This document shows positions 37,441 to 50,900 of a stretch of DNA of 64,000 bases, piece after piece (positions within the stretch are counted from its first letter, which is position 1; each line of letters begins with the position of its first letter). The position numbers were made by a program, and so were the translations under genes. Source of the DNA: Rallus limicola (lineage: Eukaryota; Chordata; Aves; Gruiformes; Rallidae); NCBI GenBank assembly GCA_022605955.1, contig JAKCOZ010000008.1, positions 5,210,001-5,274,000 of the forward strand, written 5' to 3'. The notes beneath the pieces are model-generated. The model had not been told where the DNA came from. It saw only the letters and a program-made list of their open reading frames with translations, and searched no databases.

Positions 37441-39089
37441 AAAAGAATCAATTAAGTTGTAGCAAAGATTTGCACAGGATTTGAGGTTTCTAACTGGATT
37501 TTTAATTGCTGTCTGAGGAGAGGTGTTTTTAGGCAGAGCTGAGGTGGTGGAGGTGTAGCCACAGCCACACTGCAGAACAGCTAAACCCCTCCTAGGGGAA
37601 CTTCAACAATGCTTTTGAGAAAGATGTGATTGGTGCTGGTTTGTCTAAATACAGTGAGCTAAAGTTTCTGAGTCTGAGTCACTTCCTGAGCCATCCTGCA
37701 TGGCTGGGGCAATCTCCTCGACTGACCTCACCACCACAGCTCCTGCCTCTGAGCATGAGGCACTGAGCACGTTCCCATTGGGAATGGGATTATCTCAATG
37801 TTATCCCTTCCTTGCTGTTCAAATTCTTGTGACCACAGGCCTTTCTTATGATGCAAAGGGTGTAGGAGTGGGAAGTCAGAATCTGTTTTCTCTCTGATGA
37901 TGACAAAATAATTGTGTAGACATTGTAAGTCAACCACTTACATGCTGAAACAAAATGCCAGGTAGTATAGAAGTCCAGTTCATTGCTGTTTTGGTAGGAC
38001 TTTTAATTGACACAATACCTACACAACTTGCCTAGGGAAGATACAGTCATGTCTTGGGTTTTTTCCATGGAAAGATCCTGGGCTTTTCTCAGAAAACATT
38101 TTCTCACCTAAATCATTCAGTACAGTGTAGAACAGATGTTCTTTTACTGTTTATGCTGAACATATAGGATTCATAACATCTAGGATTTTCAGGCAGTACC
38201 TAATTCAAATTTATGTATTTAAACTGAAAAAAGACCTTGAAAGTGTTTCTCTTACATACATATTTTAGTCTCACTTACCTATCCCTCTAGGCTTGGTAGG
38301 TCCTTACTGTTATCTGAAGAGTTGCCATGGAAACCATTTTACACTCTCCTTCCTTTTCATTTTGTTTCTCTCAGACAGTATCTGTCTCTTTAAAACTATG
38401 GCCATGCTGAAATGTAAGCAGATCCCTAATAATTAAATACCTGGAGTTACCTCACCAGCTGGTATTGAATTTGTTGAAATCAGTGAAGCAATGTCAAATG
38501 ACAAGGTGACAATCTGTCCCTGGGTTTTCAATCCTTCCTCTCTTTTTCTCCAGATTTAAATATAAAACTGTTTTGAGGTCAAAGCCAGGTATTTGTGAGG
38601 TAGAAGTTTTTCAGCTGTGGTAGATACATCATCTTCCTCCTGTTACTGTTCCTGGGAAATAACACTGGTTTATGCAAACATAAGTGACAGAAAGTGTTAA
38701 TGGTTTTAAATTTTGAAGAACTTTACTTCAGCATCTGATAAAAGAGGCTTAGCAATACACCAACAAAAATTTAGGTTTATATGTTTGCAAAGTGAACTCC
38801 TAACTTTACAGAAAGGAAATGTAGTCAAGCTAACATTAGTTAGCCATTAGTTCAGTCTGTTCCCAGTCTCAGGACTGGTATCTTTGCCTCATGTTTTCTG
38901 ATCAGGCAGTGGTGGCATGGTAGTTTTTGTAATATAGTTGTTGCCTTGTTTGTTTCAATTGTATCTAGTAGTGGCCAGGTACTGCACCAGCATCATTCCA
39001 AAACAGTACTCCATGTGGCTTAACAGACAGCAGAGACAGCACAACCAACCTTGACTGAATCTCCCTTTATTTCAGAAATCACTTTCTAG
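37441..39089. other. Non-coding stretch, no recognisable feature
   Basis: No gene, RNA or repeat family recognised. The ACTTGCCTAGGGA string near 38025 is too short to call a MIR fragment. Confidence 0.5.
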
Positions 39090-39545
39090 CACCATTAAAG
39101 ATGAGTGGTCGCTACAAATGTGGGCTCAGAGTACAGAACACGGTCTAGAGTATGTGTAGAACAAGTCTGAGTTAAGAGTAGGGGACAGAGCTGGAGGTCA
39201 AAAGGGCTGATGAATTAGGGGTTGTAGAGTTAGATGCAGGGCCTTTGGGAATTACCTTTTCACAGCAGGATAGCATTGATAGGATATGAGCTACCAGAGT
39301 GATCATAGACATTTATTGATGGGTATAAAAAGGGACCTAGGACTTCTAGGGTTCTTGGGTTGTAGCATGCATTGCTAGAGGTCAGGGATGGGCATTTGGT
39401 CTGATTTTAGGGCTGTTTTTTGCACATCTGGACCACAGGTTTGGGACTGTGTTAGAAAGTATTACTGGGATAAAGGCAAAGCTTGAGTTGGGTTTGGGAT
39501 TGGAGCGAGGGTTGATAGTGGGTTCAGAAATGTTGCTAGTCAGAT
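39090..39545 (+). repeat. Degenerate G/T-rich region, possible old minisatellite
   Basis: The plus strand shows strong purine/GT bias with repeated words of the GGGTT, TTAGGG, GGGATTG and GGTTTGGGA kind (for example TTAGGGGTTGTAGAGTTAG, GAGTTGGGTTTGGGATTGGA, GAGGGTTGATAGTGGGTT). No fixed period is obvious by eye, so it may be a decayed tandem array or simple compositional bias. Confidence 0.35.
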
Positions 39546-41880
39546 TTAAAAATCTTTATCTCAAGGAACCTTTTATGTGAGCTTTATTTCCTGCAGACCA
39601 AATCAAGTGATACCTTCTGAGAAAGGCTAAAGTTTCATAGATCATGTCCTCACAGCTGCCTTGTCCTGATGTTGCAAAAGACAGTATCGGGTATTTATTT
39701 TTTATTTCCTTTGTGAATCTTTTAATTGCGGTGTGACCATTTCAGGTGGTATGTGAGCACAAACATCTGAGCTGTGCTGAAGTCTATTGATTTCAGCTTG
39801 AGTATCTTCAGTTCTGTAGTTACAGCTGACTAAATTGCTATAAAAATCATCCTGCCATAACAAATCCTGCAGTGGGAGTGCATTGAAATAAAACCAGGTA
39901 AAAGCTATTCCCGCAGTACATATGTCACAAGGAACTAAACATCTCTTAGAAATCAGCAGGTTTAGAATTGTGTTTGGGGTAACACAACTTTTAAGGCAAG
40001 ATGGTACAAGTTTTGAGGCCATGCTGTGTATTCCTATAAAAAGGGGAATTAAAAATGACTAATGCAATTAAATCTTGTCAAAATAATTGCAGTGATGATA
40101 GAAAATAGGAGAATTTATCTGCTTATGCATAATATATATGACAAGAAAAAGTAAGAAAATCAGCAAATGGAAGAATTAGAAAAATTAATAATACTAAAAA
40201 ATCAGAGAATCTATCATTAAAGGAGGTTTCTTTCATCTTCTTCTGACTATGTCTATTCATTTAAACCTGTATTGTGTTATACAAACTTCTTTGTATGGCT
40301 CAGTGTATCTCAATTAAGGTTTTACTGCCCTGTCATAAAGCTTATCGCAGGCTAGAAGTTTTCTTTTATTTCCCTTTCTGTGAAGCCTGCCAAGTTCTGT
40401 ATAAGCTGTCACTCACTGTATTACACTCAGTGGATGAATACAAGTTTCTTTACAATGAAGTTGTCCCAAATTTCTCAGGGATTTTTTAGACCATTTACAG
40501 TCTAACCTATCTTCCTAAATCCCCTAAATAGAGCTTTTGAGTCAGAAATGATATTGCTGCAGTGCACCAAAACATCATACAAGGAACTTGAAAAACCAGC
40601 AAGAACATCTATCATTTAATAGGTATTTCCAGCAGCAGCTTCATTTTGGGTGTCTTTTATACATGTAATTTATAATCGAGAGATATGGTGTTAATGACTG
40701 AATATAGAAAAAGCACTTCACCACTTTAAACTGTAATTATGAAATGCTAGGTTTGTTAGCAGAAATGCTAGCTCTTTGACACAAGGCAAAAGCTAAAGTT
40801 AAGAAGTCAGTCATAGCTCTGTATACCAGTTGTCATGACATCACTGCAGTGGTTACTCTTTCAATAGGCATGGTAAGCCTGGCACAGAGGCATAGCCCTC
40901 TACCTGCAAAAGCCTAAACAGAGTACGTTTTGTCAGTGACACTGATAAGGGACACTGAAAAATGCCTCCTTGCTTGCATGCACACAGATAAGTACCTTGC
41001 AGAAAAGCTCACACCAGGTAATAAGTCTGTCTAGTGTCTTTATTTCTGAGGTAAATAACATTCAGTAATGAACGATAGGCTCTGAATGCATAATGGAGGT
41101 ATATTTGGCACTGAATTGCATGAAGACGTTAAGCATAAGTAACAATTTATAGTATTCCTAGACAATTTGCATTGATATAAAAAATATAAAAGATCAGAGG
41201 GAGTTTTTTAGAAGAGCTCAGGAAGGGTGCTCACATTTCTTTGTCTGCGATAGGATGTGAGTGCCGCAGCCCCATTGCCTTATATGAAGATGCAAAACCA
41301 GGTTTAAAACTAAATAGTATTTCAGTGAGGGAGCACCCGGTGTTCTAACAGGGTGAATTTGGGACACTGTCACCTGCATTGCTTTTGTGCCCTCTGCTAG
41401 GGCAGATGAGAACGTGGGGAATTGAATGTTTGGGTGACTGAAAAGGATGAGTGGTCTTTCTCCTAATGCTACAGTACCTTAATCCCTGTATCCCAAAATA
41501 AGTCTTTTAATGTGAACAAATAGCGTCTCTGATCTCCTTAGGTTTTCATTTGAGTTTTACTTAGTTTTGCGCTGTTGGGTGCACATATACCACAGGGTGA
41601 AATTAATGCTTACATTGTCTAAGTGAGTTAAGCTATTTACAGTGTTTCTTTCAATTAGTTCTTTTTTTCCCAGCATTATGCAGAACCGTGACAAAGAGTT
41701 GTTATTGGGATGTGTTTCAAGCTGGCTATGAATGAATGAATTGAAATGTGTTTTACAATTACAAAGTAACAAGAATGAAAAGGAGTGCTGCAAAGACCAT
41801 TGCTAAACTTTTCTGAAGCTTTCCTGACATCTGTGTCTTGACTGGATTGGGTATTTTGGCATGATTCATTCTGTTTTCAT
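39546..41880. other. Non-coding stretch, no recognisable feature
   Basis: AT-rich unique sequence. Frames of up to 106 codons lack domains. No repeat family was recognised. Confidence 0.5.
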
Positions 41881-41890
41881 CTAGGGGGCG
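41881..41890 (+). promoter_or_regulatory. CTCF-like core motif
   Basis: TAGGGGGCG (41882-41890) fits the CTCF core YAGRKGGCR at every position. The upstream CCAS part is only partly matched (CATC). A single core match is expected occasionally by chance, so binding is speculative. Confidence 0.25.
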
Positions 41891-42037
41891 TTAATGATTG
41901 TCATTTTTGATGCTCTATATCAACTACTTTTAGTTATCTATGATTTTGGGGGGAATTATATTGGCTTTGTGCCAGCATCTCAATAAGACTCAAGCTAAAA
42001 TTGTGGCCCTTCTGAAGTGAAATGGGCGGTTTGGTAC

Positions 42038-42045
42038 TGACGTCA
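42038..42045. promoter_or_regulatory. Palindromic CRE (CREB/ATF-type) site
   Basis: TGACGTCA is a full palindromic cAMP-response element within TACTGACGTCAGCA. CpG-containing sites are scarce in this AT-rich DNA, so retention of the central CpG is mildly notable. No TATA box or transcript start is evident nearby. Confidence 0.3.
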
Positions 42046-45000
42046 GCATACCCGAGACTTTCACATGGTGTTTTATGACTGTCCTTCTCTCATTATACCT
42101 AAATGTCAGGAGGCACAGCCAGATCTGAGCACAGAGATTTAGTTCTACAGGAGTTCAGTAGTATAATTTTCAAATTGAGAAAGATGATAATGTTTCAGCT
42201 GTAAAGGGCTACCTATTATTTTCCTTTACAAGGAAAGAGGGGAGTATACAGTACCATGCATGTACTGCTATGTGCATACACACAGACAGCTTTACCACCT
42301 GTGTAAATTGCTAAAGAGGTCACCACGAGCTGGGATAACTCTTGTACCCTGAATGAGAAAATAGAGAAGGGTGCACCTTCCTCCACTTGCTCAATGATTT
42401 GCCAGAATATGGCAAGTACTGCTGAAGACTCCTGAGGTTCACGTGGTGATTAAAGGACATTCTGAATAAGCAAATGTTTATGTCTGCAGCCTCAGCGCAA
42501 GCTTGTAATCCCTGTTTTCAGGGGCATGCCATGCTGAGATAGGGGGAACTACAGCAGTGTTCCCAGAATGAGTTTCACTTGTCATGGTCACTTTGGGCAA
42601 ATGTTCTCAGCAGAAGTAACCTAGTTACAAAAACCAAACCAGTCACCAGTAACATTTCATACACATTCTTCCATAACAGAACCATTGTGCTGTTAAATTG
42701 CATCTCTTTCACTTTTAAAATCTTCAATGTCTTCTCTCTCTGGATTCTTACTGGAGGAATTATTGGACAATTTATCATCATTTCTGTATTATTTCCCATG
42801 TGAAAATCAATGCCTGGTCAGGGCTGTAAAACATGAGTGTCTTATTTTGAAAACCACCAGACATTTGCTTAGGAACAAGAGCTGGAAATCAGCTGGAGAG
42901 AGATCCCTGTTCAGTCCTCAGCCTTGCAGGCCTTCAGTGAGCTGCACAAGAAGTATATGGGGAGCCACTCACAGACTGGCAAGGTATTTGGGCTGAACTG
43001 GACAGATAGGCTTTTAAGGTGTCTAGGTTAGACTGAAACCCATGTCAATAAGCTCCCCTGTATGACAGAGAGGTCATGTAGTTTGTGTAAGTGAAGGCAC
43101 ATTAACTCTCTGAACTCAGTGGCTGGGGGTTCCCTTGGCATTTCCAAGTAGGCAATCTGGGCTTAGTGCTGTCAGGGTGATTGCTGTGTTAAAGGTCTTG
43201 GGAGCTGGAGCTATTATCCAAATGGAGGTCTGAGATTTGGTGGGGGAAGCTTTGTTCTAGTCTCTGTTTGCAGAGAAGGTGCTGCTCACTCCTTGGGTTT
43301 GGCAGAGGCAGATCAGACAGCTGAAGTAGGATAGATCTCTCTGTTAATTTGACCTAGGATAGGAGAAGGTTTGTGAACTTAAAACAATGCAGGCAAAGTT
43401 CCCCAAGAGATCTATATTTATATGTATTAGCATTCCACTAAATTGGGAAAGTGTTATGCAGGGAGGTGGCTATCATCCATTCTCTTGCCCTGGAAGAGGA
43501 TTCTTTACTGATTTGGGTGGAAATTGTGTCAAAGAATCTGTATCTTTCATCCAGAAGGATGCAATTATTTTTATTTTAATTCAAGTTTATAATAAATGGG
43601 AGGTCTGTCTTGATAATTTTCCTTCAGCTTTTATGCTTCTTGAATTACATTTTTAGTAGCACTGAAGTATCTAGAGGAGGGGTACGAGGCCTGACAAAAA
43701 TACTTGAAGCTCTATGTCTTAGCAGGGGATAATATTTTTCTACAAGGTGATTTTACTCTTGTTCTTGTATCTGAGACTTCATTCTTGTTTCTGAGCATGA
43801 AAAATACATTCTCCTATATTTCCACAAATCTAACCTTAAAAGTTGTATTTTAAATAGATTCTTAAATGGATATTGATTTGGCTTTAAAAAACTTTAAAAA
43901 AGCTTTAAGAGACAAAACTACAGGAAAAAATTTAGTTGTAAAAAAATTAAAAATGTAATGACCCATTTTGGAAATGTAAACCCCATACTTTAACACTTCA
44001 AATCTCTTAGTGAAGGTAAGTTTACCCTTTATGATATGAAACTCTTCTGTGAAAACATATTAGAGTGGCAGCACTGACTTCTTTGTAATAACCTCTATGA
44101 TAGATACAGCTTGTTTTGTCTTTACAGGCTTCCCTAACAACTATCATTCTAAAAGTAATTGTATTCTCATAATGACAACAATATACACAGAGGAAAACTG
44201 TCTGTATCACACAAGGGATGATGGAAATAGTTATCATTAGGTGTTACCTCTCATTTGTGCCTCAGGAACACTGAATTTCATTAGTGATAATTCTTTTCTA
44301 AAAAATTAGGGCCAAAGTGGTTCTATGTTTAATACTAGGAGTCTCAAGTTTGCATTTGACTGTATTTATAGGATGGAATTCTGTAAGATGTGTTTTGCAT
44401 TATTTGGCTGCAGAAATTGACTGAAGGTTTAAAGTGCAGCCTTTGAGGAGTACTGTGAATAGGTTTTCAATATAGTGTATATTTTTAAAGCTCTGAGATG
44501 AGAAAGATGATGTATCTCAAATTGATGAGGGAACATCTTTTACAGTTAGAGATGCTGCATGACCACTCTGAGTTGTGCATAAATCTTATTTCTTTTTGGC
44601 AATGATTTTTATATGTTGTTTGATTTATATTCTGAGGTGGATGCCAAGAGACTAGCAACATAAATCATGAAAATGAAGCAGCCTAATATGCAATAGCTAG
44701 TTACAAATTTCAGACTTGGTATTAGATGAAATAAAGTGTAAATACTCAGAAGATGATAGAGCACGTTAATCTACAGAGTTAATCCAGCTCTGCATGCAGA
44801 AACTTGACAAGATGACTATGCTGGTTCCTTTGGGCACTGGAACCTTCAGGCAAAGTCTGGTCTACTTTGATGTTAATAGCCATTTGGCTTGCCTGATGCC
44901 AAGATTTCACCTTGGATCATGACTTTTCCCAATAAATTCAGAATATTTTAGTAGGAGAAAATGTTTAGATCCAACTGACCAGTGCAAAACAGGGAGCAGG

Positions 45001-45869
45001 CATAGGAAGGAGGCTTTACACAAAGGCTGTCTGTGGAGCAGATTTTTTATGTTGTATGGTGCCATCAACTGGTAACAGTTGGTTGTCTGTAGAATCCTTC
45101 TCTGGGGTGTATTACAGGAGGCTTTGTAGCTGGCAGACTTGGCACTCCTTACCTGCCTGTGGTCACAGATCATACTTATTCAGGAGCTGTGAGGAAGAGG
45201 GCTTTGAAAACACAACAGAGGCTGTTCACTGGAAGTCCAGTAAGTAGTACAGGCCAGCATATGTTTGTATGTGAGAGTTTATATGAACTTCTTAGTTCCT
45301 TGGAAGTAAAGAGGGGGCATATTCCCCCATTTTACTGGTAAGGGTAAGGAAGACTGGTATAGCAGCTTCAGGAAAAATCAAATATGAAAATAAGACATAG
45401 GCAAACAAGCCTACAGGGTACAGGATTTATGGAATCACACAGCTGGTGTGAAAGAACACTTAATAAATCTCATGGATAAAAAAATTATGGAATAGTAATA
45501 CAATCAAGAAAGTCCAATTGAATTCTGACAGACAATTGGGAAGGATGATCTGGTCATAAGCCTGGTGTTGCAGATAGCTAATGCCCAAGAACATCTAAAT
45601 AGCAGACTCTTTTGTGAGGAGGTTAATAAATGAAGAATGTGAATGTGAGGAAGGATGATGGAGACATCAGCTAGAGCAAGAAAACAGAGCTAAATAGGAT
45701 GCCAGGGCAAAAGACTACAAATAGTAACCTTTGTAGTAGTAGGTGATGGGGTGTCAACAAGGAAGAGCCAGCCTGTCTGAGACAATGAGAGGAAGGAATA
45801 AGGAAATGCCTGACAGAAAGTATCTGTGGAATATACCTGACATGATGGTGGAATTGAATGTGGTGTCAG
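42046..45869. other. Non-coding stretch, no recognisable feature
   Basis: Includes two overlapping 74-codon frames on opposite strands (42575-42803) with no domain, typical of chance. Segment 43850-44000 is very AT-rich. No repeat family was recognised. Confidence 0.5.
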
Positions 45870-46060
45870 GTAGTAGACTAACCCATTAGATTACAAGGAA
45901 AGTCAGGAAAATTACTAACTGTGCAATAGCAGAAGAATTTAATTTCCCAGAAATACATTAGAAAATAAATGCAGGTGTGAGATACTCCTGGACTTGATGG
46001 GAATTAGCTCTTAATGTTGAATAGTTAGTAAACCAACAAGAAGTGCAAATTTTGGCTGGC
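45870..46060 (+). mobile_element. Ancient CR1/L3 relic, endonuclease region
   Basis: The DNA pattern GAATTTAATTTCCCAGAAAT resembles the CR1/L3 endonuclease block that encodes (G)DFNFPEI. TAGTTAGTAAACCAACAAGA about 75 bases later resembles the QLVSKPTR segment of the same domain. The order and strand fit one ancestral element. No long frame survives. The call rests on pattern memory of the family and should be confirmed by profile search. Confidence 0.5.
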
Positions 46061-47559
46061 CATTGACATCAGCCTAGACTGAAGTTTTCACAAACAAGTT
46101 TTTTTCAGTTTTAAGACAGAAAAATGTAGGCTGAGGTTGAGTGTTGTGATGTTTATTGTGTTAGTGGTGTTCACAAAACTAGAGAGCACAAAGACAGTAA
46201 TCCAGATACAGCCTGGAATTACTTCCAAGTAAAAATAGACACAGCCTGAAATCTTTAATCCAGGCAGACAAAAAGGCAGAATTGGGGAATGGAGCAAGTG
46301 TCTGTCAGTGAGTAAGAATGTATAGGTGGACATTTGGAATACTCAAATAAAGGACAAGGCCTGAAAACCTGGTTCAACTGGATCTTCCACAGAGAATCTC
46401 TTTACAGATAAATAATCAAAAGAGCTGAGAGGCCCTGTTGTGTACAGAAGTTCAGGGGTAACCTATGTAAAGTCCAATTGTGAATGACCATTTGACATAG
46501 TTTTCAAAAATGTTGATGACATCCTTTAGGATAATCTAAATACTCTCCATTGCAGCATATGGAATGAACTAACTGCTTCAGTTGTGTGGCCAACAGCAGG
46601 GATGTTTAATCAGTGTGTAAATAGGGAGGTATCTTTGTCTGGAGTTTTCAAACACTCAGAAGAGGAGAGGAGGGAAGTGTCTGCACAAGCACAGACATGC
46701 TGGTTTGCACTCCAAAACTATGCAAAGTCTTGGATTTTGAACAAGAACTGTTTAATGACATGGAGGCAAACTTGGATTTGGATTAGCAGCAGAGGCAGTT
46801 AAAAGATGTTGTATAGCTGTGTAGTGCCAGCAATGTTTTTATAAGGTGATCACTCATACTTAACTTTCTGCTCCATCCATGCTGTCTCTAAATGTACATG
46901 AGGTCATGTAGTTCAAAGAACATAAGGATTAACAACTGTTGTTTAGTTAACATGATTGTTGTTTAACCACTACCTGGTCTAAGCCAGTTGTAAAGAGGAC
47001 ACTGACACCAGCCTTACAGAAACACTCATTAGATCTTAGCCTAAATAGAATTTGAATGTCTGAGATTCCAGCCTCAGAGCCCCCAGTACCTTATACCCAA
47101 TACTAAGGCTGTCTCAAATCCATACTGTGCAAATTGTCTTCTGGATTCCTGCCAGCTCTCTTGTCACATCTTCCTCTTTCTAGTGTTTCGGCTGTTCTCA
47201 GGGCATAACCTGAAGGCTAGTAGCAACTTGAAATACACCAGACACAAAAGAGTGTTTGTAGGACACAGGGAGAGATTTTCTTTCAGTGATGAGATTTCAA
47301 ATGATAGGTGTGGGAAACATCTCCCCTTCTTACTTTTTTCTCTTGTTATTTATAACTGTTTCATTTCACCATTGGATTTGCAGGCTTTGTGCCAGTAGAT
47401 ATATACATTTAGCTATATACCACTGAAAATGCCTTGGTCACTGAATGAATGACAACTGCACTGTGTGTGACTAGTGAAGGTCTGTAAGCATGTTTTCTCC
47501 AGCTGACCTTGCTGATGAGACCTGTTAGTCAGCATGGGAGCCATTTGGAATGGCAAGAG
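46061..47559. other. Non-coding stretch, possible interior of an old CR1
   Basis: No clear blocks are recognisable, but it lies between two same-strand CR1/L3 relics whose ancestral spacing would place RT-upstream sequence here. It may be eroded LINE sequence or later insertions. Confidence 0.35.
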
Positions 47560-47770
47560 ACAAACAATTACAGGTTTATGTGCCTAACCTTACTGTCAGG
47601 CAATGTCCTGGAGACATTAATAAGATGTGAGATCACAAAACATCTGGAGAAATATCAGCTGACAAAAGCTAGCTATTTCTGATTCATAAGGAATAAATTG
47701 TGTGTGACAAACCTGGAAATGGAGAAAAGCAGTAAAAAAGAGACCATGGGTTGGCACTTTGGGAAGACTT
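47560..47770 (+). mobile_element. Ancient CR1/L3 relic, RT region
   Basis: At 47637-47720 the plus strand gives KHLEKYQLTKASYF, a stop, then FIRNKLCVTNLEM. This parallels the LINE RT block (Q.GF.KG.SCLTNL). The DNA word TGTGACAAACCTGG is the SCLTNL-encoding region. Heavily decayed; the same strand as the endonuclease-like relic 1.5 kb upstream. Confidence 0.5.
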
Positions 47771-47895
47771 GAAGAGGAATTGCAGCATTGACGTTATGTG
47801 TAAAGATTTGCAAGTACAGCTGTAGCAATCACTTTAATAGCCATGCTCAGATAAGATGACAAGCATTTGGTCTGGAGGTTTTTTATGCACAGTCT

Positions 47896-47941
47896 TTAAT
47901 TAGCCTTTAATTAAATTAAGACTTTAATTCAGCTTTAATCC
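47896..47941. repeat. Degenerate CTTTAAT direct repeats
   Basis: CTTTAAT recurs four times (CTTTAATTAGC, CTTTAATTAAA, CTTTAATTCAG, CTTTAATCC) in about 46 bases. It looks like local slippage in AT-rich DNA. Confidence 0.6.
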
Positions 47942-50900
47942 ATAGCTGATCTGTGCTCAGTGGGCTCTGATCACACTTGAACTATACTATTTCTAAGAGG
48001 ACAGAATGAAAAAAATGTAACAAGCTAAGACAGAATGAAGACAATATGGTCTTAATTCTTCAGCTGAATACAGCCCTACATGGATAGGGGCTTTTTGTAA
48101 CTGCTTGAAATTCTAAACAGCTCACTTTCCCCACCTATGTTGGGAACCTAAACCACTCATTGTGTCCCCAAAAATAACAAAATCCTTCTCTGTGTGGCTC
48201 TATCTCAGAGGAAATATGACCTCATGTAACTCCCAAACTTCCAGCCAGAGGGGAAGAAGTTCTGTCTCTCCAAGGAGAGATTATTCTTCTCTTACAGAAT
48301 ATCGGATAGTTGATTATTATTTTGCAACCTAAAAACTTTTTTCATATTGATGAACCATGGATGGATGGATGGATGTTTGCAGCAGGGCTGAAATTAACAT
48401 GAAGTTTTTCATTAATTTGGACAAGTAGCTGATACAGTGCTATAGGGAATTAACATTAACCACCTGCCTACTAGTTTGTCTTCCTGGAAGAGGCTATGGG
48501 AGAGTTTCTGTAGTGTCCAGGAACATACAACACACTTCACCATCTATTCTTTATGCTTATCACAGGCTGTAATTACTAAATACTTCGATATCCATTGTGA
48601 TTTAAACTGTTATGCATGTAAATGAGTTAGTGTGAACTATTTCATGTGTAAAGCACTGAACTTTCTATACAGTGCTCTTACATAGGAGCTACAGAAATTG
48701 CCCTTTTGAGTCCTACAGGAAAGTGGTGTCTTCTTGTAGGTTTTCACAGGTGGGTTCATAACGTTGAGTCCCTGATTTTATACTCATTACTTCTTTCTTT
48801 CCCCAGCTAGCACATGGTTTTGAGCAAGACTTAGTGTAAACCTGAAGTCGGTGCAGGTTATTTAGCACAGGAACTGAATGGGAGCAAATGGGTATCTGCT
48901 TTCTAGTTTCCCTATTGACAGGCATTTTTGGGAGCCTGAGTCAACTCCCATGAGAAACTCATCCTTCCCAGCTGTCATCCTAAATCAGTAAAGTGCTCAA
49001 GCATATATTTTGCTTTAGGTAGGTGCCCTGGTCCTGCAGATTTTAACAAATTCTAACATTTTTTTAAAGCAGAGTCCTTCTAATTGGAGTTACTTTCCTC
49101 AAGCTTCAATTCCACTCCTGGAGGAGACTGGAGCTCCAGTCTCATGTCTGCCAGTGTTATCTAGCATTTGAGGAATGCCTCCCAGTGGAGGCATCTGAAA
49201 ACAGAGCATGATGCTTTTTTTTTCTAGCTGTGAAAGATGATGTCTCTTCTATAAAGTTTCTTCTATAAATTACAGTAAACCAATAAATCTTTTGGGTTTT
49301 TTCCTTGCTTTTTCTCCCAGAGAAACAAACATCTGCCTGTTGCAGATGGTTTGCTTAGTTTTTGACATGGGAGAAAGCTTACAATGATGCTATGCAGAGA
49401 TAAGAGCACTGTGTGGTAGAAAACCTCTTCCATATTTCTCCTTAAGAAAGCCTACGTGCATCAGTGCTGGAGAAAGCAATTTCCCATACAAACCTCAGAA
49501 GGGTGGTGTTTGAGGATGGATGTATTTCCCCAAATGATTAAAAACTAGTGTTTGCAAAGCACTTTGTTATCTTTGGATGGGCAAGGATGCAAATTTAAGA
49601 GGGCTTTGAAATGCTTACAGCTGTTGTATGCAAACAGCATTAAACAGTGTTTAGTTCTATTGTTCAGGTAAGAATGCAATTTGTGTTGATTTTTTTCAGA
49701 TGATATCATCATTTAGTTCTTGGCAAAATCAGTCCCAGAAGATGAAACAGATTTTGCATGTTAAAGCTGTTTACTGCGTGTCAGACCCAACCATTTAAAG
49801 GCCAGTCCTGCAAATGGTTCCTCTTGAGCATGTACTTGCCAGTAACCCTGGCTGGACAGTGATGCAGTACTATGTCACGTGTATACCCAAACACAAGCTT
49901 TAATTGTGCTGACTTTGAAATTCATTGCACAATACCTACCATTTAAAAAGCTCACATTCCTCCATATTGGTTGGATTTATTCCTGGTTAAACGTCTGCTT
50001 CTTCTTTTATTCTCTGCCTCATTATCTTTTATCTTTTTATGAGGACAATGGATGTCATTTTGTATCATTGTTTCACTCTCTCAAAAAGGCAGAAATGTCT
50101 TCTCTTCTTTATACTGCAGGAAACCAACATAGTTATACAAACCCAGAGCCAAAACAATCATTTACTGATAAAAAGAGACCTAAACTACCTCATGAACAAA
50201 TAACTCCAATCTGGAATTTTTCCCCAAATGGGAAATGTTCCAGCTAGGGAGGGTAGGCAAAAATCATGTAATGAATTATAAATATGAAGTGCTAGCAAAC
50301 TGTTCAGTAATGTGCTATAATGTTAAATACATAAGGTATTAACATAATTTTTCTTTGAAAGTTATATGCCAATACCATAATTTTTAATGCAAATACAGTA
50401 ACATATGAATTGGTTAGAAATTTAAAATGTTTTATAACTTTAAAACAAAAATGTAGTCAAACATGTTTTCTCTCGGGGTTTGTATTTACTTTAAGTTTTT
50501 TTAGTGTGATTAAAAATGCAGACTTCTGCATAAACAGGTAGATTAACTGGCTGGAGTAGAATCCATACCCAGAAATTCCAACACATGGAGTCCTTTTACT
50601 TTGTAGATGAGGGTAAATCAGTGTAGTTCAGTGTCGATTAAAATCTGTCTCCAAATTCACTGTTGGGCTCAGTACTACTAGAACATATGTCCATCTTACC
50701 CATTCAGCATGGCACAGTTACTGGTGGGCATACTGTCAGCTTTATAACCAGCTGGCTCCTCAATTACTAATGTGCTTGGTATTGCACAGCAGCACTCACC
50801 TAACATTCAGGTATACATCCCAGTGAGCTGGAGAATCTGTGTTCAGAGAGAGGCGTGTGAGAAATGCAAAGATACTAATACCAGAACTGGGGTAGCTCTT

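Noticed and set aside
38020..38045. ACTTGCCTAGGGA, a possible MIR core
   Set aside because: Too short, and neither the GTTAAG block before nor the GTGGCAGAG block after is present.
42575..42803. 74-codon frames on both strands over the same bases
   Set aside because: Mutual antisense openness with no domain; chance in a stop-poor patch.
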